Below, one piece after another: positions 51,358 to 62,638 of a DNA stretch of 64,000 nucleotides (the first letter of the stretch is position 1; each line of letters opens with the position of its first letter). The DNA lies in contig JASBNA010000017.1 in assembly GCA_038087015.1 (NCBI GenBank), forward strand, positions 434,001 to 498,000. The letters run 5' to 3'. The DNA is from Cerrena zonata. Its lineage: Eukaryota > Basidiomycota > Agaricomycetes > Polyporales > Cerrenaceae. The notes beneath the pieces are model-generated. The model was not told the DNA's origin. It was given only the letters and a program-made list of their open reading frames with translations, and searched no databases. A program made the translations under genes and the position numbers.

Positions 51358-54300
51358 TGGGACTGGAGGGGATGTGGGGAAGTTGTTTGCGAAGTTTGGG
51401 GGCGGGCGGGGTCGAGATGGGTGCAGCAGGTGGGTGTATGCAGGTGCAGGAGGGAAGAGGGAGAGAGAGAGAGAGAGGAAGTGAAAGACAGTGACTTCAA
51501 AGTCAAGCCTTGAAGTGGGCTTTCGGCAAGGTATCAGTAGAGGAACGCGCCGGCCGGACGGTGTCCAATGGACGACGACCGCAAAGCCCGCTCAAACACG
51601 GAACCCCTTCCAGAGTTCCTCCTTCGCTGCCATCGGCTGCCAGAGAACTGCTCCCGCGTCCGCAGCAACTAGATATCCTCCTCCAATCCCATCTTCCGAA
51701 TACAACAACGCCGGCCTCTTGCAGCCTCTCCCCCCTGCGTCATCCCTGCTGCACCCAACACGCCGTCATTTACTAATATTATTTGCATTCACAACTCTGA
51801 ACTTTCTTGCCAGTCTCCGAGGTCCACCGAACCCGTTCCCAGTGCCCAGCGCCACCCATCCTCGACCCATCTCCTCATGCATCTCGTATCAAATCTTCTC
51901 CTCAGACTTCTCCCTGCGTATCTTCACACTCAACGTCTATCGTGCCTTGTCTGCCCATCTGGCCCTCCTCCCTCTTCCTGTGGGTTCGACGGTCTGCTGA
52001 CCCTCCCTTCGCCGCTCGTTCTCATCGCTCTCTCTAACACTTGGCCTCTCACATCTCCTCCTCCTCCGCTCCCTTCCCGCTTTCTAGATCAGATGCTCTA
52101 GATTCACTTTCCTCTTTCTCTCTTTCCATGATCGTCCTTTCGAAATAAACGATCTTTCGGTTCGCTCTTGCTTCCTTTGTTTGTGTACTCGAAGATCAAA
52201 GCCAGCCTCTGCTGCGCATTTGCCTTGCCCGGCACCACCACCATCTCTGCAATCCGCCGCCTGTCTGCCTTTAATGCCTTCAATGCACTCCCTGCAACTT
52301 GTCCATCCCGCCACCGTCGCTCCTCCAATTTCATTCGGCCCGCCACTTCCCATGTGGCATTACTCATCCCGGCACTTCGGCGAAACCTTACCCTGCCGCG
52401 GCTTCTCCCGGCACACTCGTCCCTGATCGATACAGACGAAACGAAACTCGATCAAGTCGGTGCTGTATCCCAATTAGGGAGGTACAAACTACTCCTCCCG
52501 TTGTCTATCCTCAACTCGCCTGTTCACTCAGTGCATTTGGTAGCAAACATATCGCTCTTACACCGATGCGCTTGCTCAACCGCTCTCGGATTATTTTGTC
52601 CGACTTGACGACCGCTATTTGTCAATCACTGACGCTTCGATGGCTCTCCCTTGTCACCACTCTGAGAACCATTCTTTCTCCACTCGTATTATCTCCCCAA
52701 ATGTCTCGTGTAGTACGCATAGCCTCAAGGGGCGGAAGCGCCAAGAAATCTCTCGAAAACATCCGATTCCTTTCTCCATTCATCCAACCCATCAAGATGA
52801 ATTATAATTCCTGTCGAAACCTCTCCAAACCTTGTTGTTTTACTCTCGACTCACAGACATAAATCCCAAAAGCTCCGGGGCCCGTCAACCATTTTTTGAC
52901 ACACCTCTGCTCGGTTACTAACGTACCGTTACCTATCTCTATCCATCAACCATCACTTAGACTACTTGCAGCACTCCTGACCCTTTGACTATGCTTTAGG
53001 ATGGTCTTCTAGGTCACAGCCCAACTCCGCTATCTCGACCTCTGTCTCAACTTGACAATATCGAGGCCATACTTGTGCGCCTTCCCGACACCCGAAACCT
53101 CACTCCTCGTGGCCCCGCGGCCTGGCAAAAGCCAAGCCTCTAAATTCTCCCATCTACTCATGCTCTCATCCAACCGCTCTTCGAAACCCACCCGCAATGT
53201 CTTGGCCTTCCACTAGCACAAACCACCTTTTGTGTTCTCGTGTCTTCTGGTCCTAACAACATTCTCTGGGTCTGGGAGCAATTCTCTGTCCGACTCTAGT
53301 CAACACTCGTGTGTTTCTAACCCGAACATCGTGACATTGCTGACCGAGCAACCCATTACCACAATTGCCATAATTGCCATCTATACCTCTCTGTCTTTTC
53401 TCTCGCTGCGCATTGTATCCGGACAGACTGCGTCGTCCCACGACCCCGCCCCTGATCAGGTCGTGTCTTCTGCCTTTTCCTGTGCACAGATCCCACCCAC
53501 CAGGGTCGGCTCCCTTGATCTCCTACATGTTAATATCCTCGGCGTGCTGATCTCTCTATCTCTCCATCGTTTAATCTGCTGATCGAACAATGATAAAATC
53601 ACCGTCGGTTCTCCACCTCAATGGTTGCCTTTCCAAGTCTTTAGTCGTAGTCCCTGACGCCAACACTCTGATCTTCGAGTGACTCCTCAGTTCCTGATCC
53701 TTCATACTCCATTCCTGTTCCGCTTCCTTCGTTCTTAGTTCTTTCTCCCGCACACTACCACCTTCGGTTAGTGTTTAAAGTTGGTCACTGGGCGCAGTGA
53801 GATTATTACCCTCGTTATTTTCCCTCCGACTTGTGAAGCGTTAGGAACGCACCCGAAATTTGAATCGCGACTAAGCGTGAAAAATTATCTCACACTCCTC
53901 TCCTTGTTTTCCTCACGGTCACTTCCCCTTTTTCCGCCACCCCGCCTTTTCTGCTAGTTTTCTAGGGCATAAGTATGACTTGATCACTTTCAGCGCGTTG
54001 TTTGTGACGGTTTGATTGTCAATTTGTATAATACCCAAACCGATTCCCTATGGGCCCGTGGACCCCTTTTTCTCGTTAACGTTCTGAATCACTTTCTTTC
54101 ATGTATAGCTCACGACGAATCGGCTTTGCACAATTCACTGCGGGACGTTGAACAATCGAATACCACTTCACGTCAAACGGAATTTCGAAAACGAAGGACA
54201 ATACGAAACGACCGGTCTGTATGCTGGATCATGGGTATTGTATAGGCTTGGTACGAATAAATGTCCCCGGATGCAACACTTCTCACGCGTACGCCACCAT

Positions 54301-57300
54301 CGTCATCATAGATCATCTACTCTTCCTCCACTCATTCTGTCATCCCTTCCTAATAGCGATGTCGGGTTTATCCCGTTTGCAAAATCCACTAAATGGTCTT
54401 TGCTACTTTCCATTGTTCTTACGTTTCCGGCGAACGGTTGGATCTCAATACAGAATCGGAAAATCGGCCATACAAAAAGCATAAATCCCATAATGCCATA
54501 AACGACTAAATGGTAAGGGTCCAACCAACGACGTGAAGAACAGAACAAAGACGAGGCCAGGCAGCCTTATGACTCCCCTCAATCGGTTTCTTCCTAAACC
54601 TTGGAACGTCCGGAGTCCCGTTTGTAGAATGCCTCCCGTGAGTTGGCCTCCCACGCTCGGCCTTCTATGGTGTCATTTGCCTGCGTTCATCTGGAGGTTC
54701 TGGGAACCTGGATGTTCTGAACTGTCCTCGTTGCACTTGGTTTGAAGCCGCTAGGTGTTTGGTGGATTATGTAACTCCCCGGTCTCATTCTGCGCTCTCG
54801 CTGAGTCGAGTCTCTTGGATCTGTGTTCTTACAATTGGGAGTCATACTCATTGGTCTCACCTTTGCTTCCTTGGGTATGTCTGCCGTTCTCATGCATTCG
54901 CACGTGTCTCAACACGTTTCGAGTAAGTGGCTGATACCGACTCCCTGAGCTCCAGCCACATTTCCTTGCATCCCACTTCGGTTTCTGACGGTCCATTTTA
55001 TTGACATATCAATAAACCATAAAAGACATCTTCCTCCATTCTTCTAAACCTTCTACGTGCCTTGTCATCATTATCCCTCCCGTTTCCCTTTCCGTCCCTC
55101 CATTTTTCCACCCACCATTCCCACACTTATACTCCCATCCACCCCCCATCTTCATCTATCTTACTCGTCCGACGTGCCTGCAAGGACAAAATCCAACCCC
55201 AGGGATTGACTCCCTCCATACCACTTGGTACGACGATAGCACATATGGGTACGTCGTTCACATGCCCATCATTATCAGCCTTTTACTCATGAAAGTCCCT
55301 CGAACATATCCACGCTGCCAATAATCCTACGGTTATGCGGCGGTACCGAAATCCTTAAGCGCGCCCGCTACCAGATCCCAGGGAAACAAACGATAGGGTC
55401 GGATTCCGATTCTGTAGCACATACACATTTTCGTTCTCCAAAACTTGGTAAGACTGAAGGGTTCCGAAAAAAATGTTTGTCAGGCAAGATTCTCTTCCCT
55501 CTCGTATAGATTCCTCTTTGGGTTCTATCGCCCAATCGTGCCTGAAACCCCATCCTTCCGGTTCCCCGAGTCACTCCACTCATCTCATGCTTCTCCCTTC
55601 AAACTTCAACCCTTCTGCCTCTTCTACCATCCCTTCGAGTCTTCCACCCTTCCTCTACCCTAGGAGGTTCCCGCGGTTCTGGTGTCCGGTGTACCAACAT
55701 TCACTAGACGCGGAGCGGAATGCGGATAAGGAACGAAGTGAGAAAAACAAAAGGAGAGACACGGAAGCGAGAAGACCAAAGATCAAAGAGAGTCCGAGTC
55801 CGAGTCCACAGGCGGCTGGCTCATACAATCTCCCCTCTTCAAGCTTTCTATGGCTTTGTAAGTGCCCCTTCGCTCAATATTCGCTCAATCGTTCTTCTGC
55901 CCTTCTTTGTCGCCCTGATGGTTCGTCATGTGTCCTACTTGGAGGTAGGAGGAGTGGGAGTGGGAGAGTCGCTTATGGTAGCTGTTCAGCGATATGAGGA
56001 TACGTATGATGCTGATCTCCCTTGATCCCCCTTTGGCTCCCCTGCGGCATATCGTGTGGACGCCGAGGCCTTAATCTGGATTTTTTTCCAGTTGTTAGTT
56101 TGGCTTTGCAACTGATACACCCGCGCTCAGCAGACGAGAAGGTACAGTGAAACTTGAAGAGAGGTGGGAGACGAGTGAGAGCTGGAGCAGGTTCTTTCCT
56201 TGGTTTGTACTAATTGCCGAAGACGAAGGTTGCTTGAATGTTTGCTTCTGGATCTCTGCCAGAGCAGGGGCGATTGAGAGGAACGTTCCGCCGGATATGA
56301 AAGTTATGTCCGAGTGTTGTACGGTATGCCGGTGTACTATTCAACGAATTCCCTTTTGAGGAATGACCATTGACTTGTTGATCGGTATAGGCTGTACAGG
56401 TGAGAATCGTTCGTATTCAATACTATGCTGCTTGATAATCGTGGCTCTAGGCTAATGACATACTAAACGATGTAACTTCAACTCTTCAAGTTTCCTCGTG
56501 TACATTCAAGTTCTTCCACGTGCTACCTCTATACACATCCCCTCACTATTGACATCCACAATCGGCCGATGACAATTCACACTTTGTTCAATACAACCTC
56601 TGGGAGTCCAACATAGCCCACTGAATAAATTTCATTCATATGACTTAACCCTCAGGTCTCAACTCCTCCGATTAGGACTTATCACCGCCCAACCTTGTGT
56701 CCATCAAAATCCTTTGTGGGTCCAATAGATCTAGATCTATTCAGTTTATCGTTGATTACACAGGTGCATATGGACCAATGAACTGATGACTTTTCCGCTT
56801 ACAAGACGTCGATGTCAGCGGTTCACCCATCTTCCCTTCTTTCCACATGAAGATATATATTACTACGGGATTTAGTCAAGCTGAGACTTAAGACACCGAC
56901 GGTCTTTTACATTCTCTGTGGATGTATATACCGGGGGGACACGGGAGAAGTGATTTACGTTCTCGATTTGGTGGGCTTCGGTCATCTTCGGGTTGGAACC
57001 ACACCGGGCGATAGCCTGGCCGCTGAGTAAAGAAGGGTACTGAGTACGTTGTCACGGTCTCAATCTTTCTCAGTTCTGGCCTCTCACTAGCCCTGAGTTT
57101 AAAAAGATGATCATTTTTTCGCATCTGACACGCAGATCAGACTCCAGTTGCTATGCGTAGGGATGTGTCAAAACATGATCTAGACCTGAACATCACAAAT
57201 CCCTGACAAGGTGTCCGTCGGCCGTCCAAAGCACCCTCTGATCGGGTCAGTTCTCTCGGACTCCTGTCAGCGTGAACAAGAAGTTGGTGTACGAGAAGCT

Positions 57301-58043
57301 GCGCAGTTACAATAAACGACCTGGAATGAAAAACAGGATGAGACAGTCCTTCCTGGGCGTGCAGCGTATTATTGATAGACCACCGATTCTCGGCGGGAGG
57401 AACATCATGCAAACTCGAAATAGGTGATCACAGCCCGTCCACTGTCTATCAGACATGCGGTCTACAGTTCGCAACTTCGCATTTCCGATTTGACCATCTT
57501 GTCACCTCTTCACCACGAGCAGCACGAAATCGAGATGCATGGCTCCGCAATCTGGAGTCTATTTTTGGCCGTGTGTCGGCACGGTCGGGATCTAGCCATG
57601 AATGTCAGTCAATTCCTGCGACGAACCGGTCAGAAGCATTATGTGGGGTAAAAGCTCGGTACCGCACTGTATTATTAACGGGTGTACCTGAACATGGGAT
57701 TCATGAATTAGCACTGATGTCGTTGCCACCCTTCGTAAATCATAAAACTAAGGATAAACCACCGGATGTTGTTGTCCTTTTCTTGTGGCGGGTTATTTTG
57801 GGGTGCGTATATTTGGAACCGAGGTATTTTTGGTGCTGTTTCTAAATTTAGTGCGATAAGAATAGGTTTGAGCTATTTACGTCTCTGCGTGCTAGGCTGC
57901 ACGCGCTACAGACATGCGTCTGCTGTGAGCTGCTGTGTAGCGTCTACTCGTGAACTTGTACCACCACTTGTACAGCTCCAAAGGAAACGCGATCACCGGA
58001 TAAAACAGTACGTAGGTCTCTTTACGCCGTCAAGAATCATTGA
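51358..58043. other. 6.7-kb gene-poor region, pyrimidine-rich on the plus strand
   Basis: From about 51490 to 54000 and again 55050-55650 the plus strand is strongly C/T-rich, with an AGAGAG run near 51459-51478. Long open frames on both strands here, up to 187 codons, follow from that composition. One stretch at 52552-52807 after a GGTAG acceptor reads more protein-like (SDYFVRLDDRYLSITDAS), but I cannot build a gene around it. From 56000 to 58043 nothing is supported. Confidence 0.4.
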
Positions 58044-59155
58044 ATGATGGTAACCTGCCGTATCGAACTAGCGATGGGGTTAGATGACAAGAAACCAAAG
58101 AATTCTTTGACTACCACGTCTGCCAGTCCCTCGGACTTCACACCCAGCCTGGATATTTGGCACAAGGATGGCAGTGTTGTTCTCGTAACGGAGAAGACTG
58201 CCTTTCGGGTCCACACGAGTATCCTAGCTTCGAATTGTGAGGTCTTCAGGGACATGGCTAATATCCCTCAGCCATCTGCAGACGACGATGGCGCGGAGAC
58301 GCATGAAAACTGCCCTGTCATCCGACTAGGTGACACTGCGGTTGATATGAAGCACTTCTTGCAAGCACTCTACGACTTTGCGTAAGCGATTCCTCGCAGG
58401 AATCCCTGCTGTCATTTTCACCGTCTTATTATGTACTCAGGTATTTTCGACCTGGAAAGAAAACCAAGTTCCCCGTTGTGGCGGCAGTCCTCCGTTTGAG
58501 TACCAAGTATGAGGCACCTCAACTCCGCCGACGTGCTATCGACTTGCTTTCTACTGCCTACCCCTGCACGCTTGCAGCATGGGACAATAGGTCCAAAACA
58601 CGTCTCGTCCCACCCTTCGAAGGCGAGATCTGTGCTATATTGTACTTAGCCATAGAAAACGATGTCCGCGTCGTTCTTCCTGGGCTATTCCGTGCTGCGA
58701 GCAAGCGCTCTTTGCCTACTATGCTAAATGAGTTGCATAACCTGCAACTCAATGAGGGTACTAGGCAAAATGTCATTGAAAAGTTCGTGGTAGGCAGAGA
58801 TAGTTTGCGCCAGGCAGAAGTCAAGCACATCCTTCCATTCCTCGAACTAAGTTTCTATCGTCCAGCCTGTCGCAACGCAAATGACTGTCTTATCAAGCTT
58901 ACAAACCAGAGGAATGCCTCGTTCATCAAACTTATGGATCCTACCGAGTCATACCAGAAATGGTGCGACGAAAACCCAACCTCGGTTGGTGAAACATTAC
59001 ATCTGTGCGATGTGTGCTCTGGATTGGTCAAGGAAAGTATCAGTGCTGGTCGACAGAAAATCTGGGATGGACTGCCTGAAATGTACGGTCTGCCGGGATG
59101 GGAGACTTTGGTTGCAGAGAATGATATTGGAGAAGATTCTGCGGAGGAGGATTAG
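58044..59155 (+). CDS. BTB/POZ domain protein
   Basis: Two exons (58044-58381 and 58441-59155) join in phase to 350 residues. The start may instead be the ATG at 58074 (MGLDDKKPKNS). A BTB fold follows, with DGSVVLVTEKTAFRVHTSIL and NCEVFRDM, a variable acidic loop, and VIRLGDTAVDMKHFLQALYD; the intron falls just after this. A helical region with VAAVLRLSTKYEAPQLRRRA follows, the usual pattern of the large basidiomycete BTB family. The C-terminal third has a CRNANDCL...CDVCSGLV set of cysteines and ends EDSAEED. BTB proteins of this type are thought to be protein-interaction or cullin-adaptor modules; no partner can be named. Confidence 0.92.
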
Positions 59156-59584
59156 GCGCTCTTACTGTTACTCTTGCTCCCTAACCGCTATTGAGCCGAT
59201 TCAGACGTGGTGTATGGTGTATCTTTCAATTCCATACTAGACATGCTTCAAACTGTGTTTTACTATGTTATAACAATCTATCTTGCAAATCTCAGGGCCG
59301 GGACATCCATTCTGATACTTTCTCCCTCTCGACCATCTTCAATCAACGATTCGGATACTCAGGTTAACATTTGTTATGCGAACCTATTATCACCTTGAAA
59401 ACTGAACCCGGCAGTACGTTTCTCCTCACAAGGATATGACCAACGGATCTGAAGGAGGCTAACGAGTGTACCCAATCTGGTATATCCGCAGAAATTAACC
59501 ACATTAGTTGACAGGTTTCGGTTTCGGTTCGCGGAAGGACGGGTTCAGTGCGGAACGACTGCCTCGGATGCTCCTAGGATACAG
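59156..59584. other. intergenic region
   Basis: This holds the BTB gene's 3' region and the upstream region of the secreted-protein gene. No gene is seen. Confidence 0.5.
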
Positions 59585-59594
59585 GTATATAATA
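59585..59594 (+). promoter_or_regulatory. TATA box of a secreted-protein gene
   Basis: GTATATAATA lies 45 bases before the ATG at 59639, a compact arrangement like that of the gene at 2597. Confidence 0.55.
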
Positions 59595-59638
59595 TGTTAC
59601 AGTTCGACACCCATCCTTATCTACCTTACAACTCAATC

Positions 59639-60246
59639 ATGTCCTCTACCATCTCGAAACGCATCGGTCTCGTTTTTGTTGTTCTGGTAGCAGCAGCGAC
59701 TGTTCATGGTTACAAACCTTTTCGCTCGTCTTATGGTATATATTCACTGCCTGATGTTGCTGTTATATTTATGCTTATGACCTGATCATAGATCCTACCA
59801 TTGAAGCCAGCCCTTTCGAGGCAACTGTAGCCGATCCTAGTCCAGGAGCCACTCCAATCCCAACGAACAGTCTATACACCCCTAGTCCTACCTTAGAAGA
59901 CCCAGCGTATGACGAGTATGAAGAATACTATGAAACTGTCTCTCGAGTAGAGAACCTAGATATTGATCGTAGACAAGGCGATGAAGTTGTACTAGGTTAG
60001 TCTAAGCCTTCCTCGCACTTCGTCGCACAGAATACTCAATCAAACTTAGAAGAGGATGAGCAAACGGTGGGAGCCACATATCCAGGGTACCCTCCTATGG
60101 AGGGATTTCCCGGTTACACAAGTTCTGGCACAAATTCAGCACTAGCAGCTGCAACCTGTACGCCTGACTTTCCCTCCGACCCCTCTCAGGCCACTCCTCT
60201 TGACCCCCCTGCTCCTATCCCTCTTCCCACTCCCGAGGAAATGTAG
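59639..60246 (+). CDS. small secreted acidic protein with dibasic site and YPGYP motif
   Basis: Three exons (59639-59735, 59792-59995, 60050-60246) join in phase to 165 residues. A signal peptide ends about VHG-YKPFRSSY. The mature part is rich in Pro, Glu, Tyr and Thr: AYDEYEEYYETVSRVE, then NLDIDRRQGDEV with a dibasic site where a Kex2-type protease could cut, then TYPGYPPMEGFPGYTSSG and a Pro-rich tail ending LPTPEEM. One Cys only. The YPGYP...GF motif is shared with the secreted protein at 2597, suggesting a small family. Function unknown; extracellular location inferred from the signal peptide. Confidence 0.8.
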
Positions 60247-60331
60247 TTTCGTACAACTGGGTTTTTTGTATTAATCACTCCATGCTAATAGATTGTACTC
60301 TGTAAATTTAAGCAAAGCAATGTTGTGATCC

Positions 60332-61326
60332 TCAAGAGGATGCGATCGCCAAAGCTTCTTTCTGCCTCATAAGTCCTTCTACCATCCTCTTTTCTACGAT
60401 AGCTCGGACCTCTTTACCGGGGTCGCACTTCATCAACTTGTCATAATCATACCAGACCAAGACCGAGTCTGACTCTGTCACGATTCTCTTTTGGGCGAAC
60501 GAATACGCTGCTGCATACACATGGAAATGTGTCTTCGGGAGCTTCTGTTTAGTCGGATCTGAGGTATCCTTGACGTCGATATTGGAAGAGGAGAATATCC
60601 CACCCAAATGTGGTTTGTGAGCGATAAGCAGTGTGTCAGGGTAGGTGACGGGCCGTTTGTAGTTCAGAGAGATGGACTTGAGTATGAGCGAGACACCATT
60701 GCCTCTGATCATGTCCGTGGCTTTGGTGGATCCACCAATTTCCCTTCCAAGGGATTCCATCCATTTAATACGCCCAGATTCGAAGAAGCGTACTAAAGCT
60801 TGATGTCAGCAGGGTACTAAGGAGTTGAGAAATTGAAATTGGTACCATAGCGAACGTTGTTCACATGTCTGAAAGAGGTATAAGTGTGTAATACATCACC
60901 AATAAGAGAGAATCTTACTGGAACGAATCATGATCTCCCCAAACAATCTGTTGCTCCCAGAAACTTGTAGGGTCATAACCGAGCTCAAGCAGTTTCCGTC
61001 TCCCGTCTTCGGCAATAAGTCTCTGTTCCTCAATTTCTCCGTAGTCGCTCATATTATTGTGGTCTTCTGGATGCGCTGGCCCTTGTGTCCCTGGAGCGAT
61101 ATGGAATGGAGAAGATGGGTCACGGAAGGCATCTTGGAGTGACTACTACGAGAGCGCGTTCAAGGGGTCAAAGAACCTGTAGCGTATTGGATTGTCAACG
61201 CACCTTTATAGGAGTATAGTTCCTCACACTCCCGTAAGAAGGTCGAGTCTGTCTACCAGTGACACGTTGTCCTAGGGTACGCGATCGGGTCAGTAGAGAC
61301 TGAGAAATACTGCGAGACCCCAACAT
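60332..61326 (-). CDS. thioesterase-like hotdog-fold protein with mitochondrial-type leader
   Basis: Exons join in phase from ATG 61324-61326 to TGA at 60332-60334. The first exon encodes MLGSRSISQSLLTRSRTLGQ and more Arg/Ser/Thr-rich sequence with no acids, a typical mitochondrial presequence. The core begins WGDHDSFQHVNNVRY and YVRFFESGRIKWMESLG, the pattern of 4HBT-type acyl-CoA thioesterases with the catalytic Asp in GDHD. It continues with SISLNYKRPVTYPDTLLIAH and THFHVYAAAYSF, the outer strands of the fold, and ends with a helix rich in charged residues. It probably hydrolyses an acyl-CoA in mitochondria; the substrate is unknown. About 255 residues. Confidence 0.85.
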
Positions 61327-61666
61327 TGCCTGCAACTATACAATTGAGTTATAACAATGTAACAAGAGAGAGATAGTACTTAGTACGCTGATACAGGGTA
61401 ATACGATGCTCACTACAGACTGACTCGTAGTGGGTAGCCTGAGAAAGCCCACTAGCACTCCTTGATAAAGTTGTTGTCGTAAAGTGATTCGGGTATGCAT
61501 TATGTCATGCCCGATGTATTTGCTCCTATTAGGATCTAAAGCTCTTGCCTCTTTTGGGAGCGACGACATAACTTGCGACCAAACTCAGTCAGAACCTGAG
61601 TGATGTATTGACCTATTAAAGCTACGAACTGCTAGTCATTCAAGCTCGGCGATCGATTATATCACC
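61327..61666. other. shared upstream region of two divergent genes
   Basis: This is 340 bases between the minus-strand thioesterase-like gene and the plus-strand TAD2 start, so the two promoters must share it. No TATA box is obvious. Confidence 0.5.
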
Positions 61667-62472
61667 ATGGAGTCAGACGAGTCTCATCTGAAATGGATGC
61701 GAATGGCTATGGAAATGGTATATATGCATTTATTCGCCATAATGACTATTTCTCTACTAAATCAAGCAGGCAGAGGAAGCTTTAGCAGCTTCCGAAGTGC
61801 CAGTGGGTTGTATCTTCGTCAGAGACGATACTGTCATTGCGAAGGCCAGAAATAGAACAAATGAGCTGCGAAATGTGTGTCCACATCTTTTCCCTATCCC
61901 GTTGCGAACTAACATATACATATTCTTGTCGTTCTTCAGGCAACGAGACATGCAGAGCTTGAAGCTATCGACGAGATTCTTTCAAATCCAATCCTAACTC
62001 CTCAGCTCACTGAATACCCTCTATCTACGACGACTCTTTACGTCACAGTGGAACCCTGTATTATGTGTGCTTCCGCCTTGAGACAGATGGGTATCAAAGC
62101 TGTCTACTTTGGATGTGAAAATGATCGGTTTGGTGGATGCGGAAGTGTGTTGGGGGTCAACAAAATGTACCTTCTTTTCGATTCCTACTCTAAAAAAGGT
62201 CGCCGACGCTTTATCTCTCTATCAGACTTGAACACCCGAAACATGCATCTTACGAAGCAGTAGGAGGGTACCTACGCGAAGAGGCTATCATGGTCCTCCG
62301 ACGTTTCTACATCACCGAAAATACAAATGGTATGACGAAAGATCCCTTGACATTCAAATATTTTTGCATTAAGGTCATTCGCATAGCTCCCAAACCAAAG
62401 TCGAAAGCCAACCGAGTACTCAAGACTGAAGTATTACCTTCCAAAATGGTCCCCGGCGAGGATCACCAGTAG
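61667..62472 (+). CDS. TAD2: tRNA-specific adenosine-34 deaminase subunit Tad2
   Basis: Five exons join in phase to about 190 residues. The start MESDESHLKWMRMAMEM leads through an intron to AEEALAASEVPVGCIFVRDD. The zinc site is complete: HAE in TRHAELEAI, with the catalytic Glu, and PCIMCASAL. NDRFGGCGSVLGVN follows, and then the fungal C-terminal helix (EEAIMVLRRFYITENTNAP). The last intron ends at GCATAG, which leaves the Lys-rich tail and stop at 62470-62472. Together with Tad3 it converts adenosine 34 to inosine in tRNA anticodons, allowing wobble decoding. The 3' end converges on the Ytp1-family gene. Confidence 0.96.
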
Positions 62473-62638
62473 TACAGAGCGACGAAAAGACGTGGTAAGG
62501 ACTCATTGCTTTCCAAATCGTGTAAAATGAGAACGAGATACACTAATATTACCTATGACACAACAGACAACAAGAGAGAAGTACAAAGTATAGAAACAAG
62601 GAAGTCAACAACGCTCATAACTCAAGACGTGGGTTCAA

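Noticed and set aside
52104..52367. Minus-strand frame of 87 codons that reads protein-like
   Set aside because: The strand is A/G-rich, so stop codons are rare by composition; frames on the other strand are open here too.
55473..55997. 174-codon plus-strand open frame
   Set aside because: Residue use follows C/T-rich DNA, with no signal peptide, domain or splice partner.
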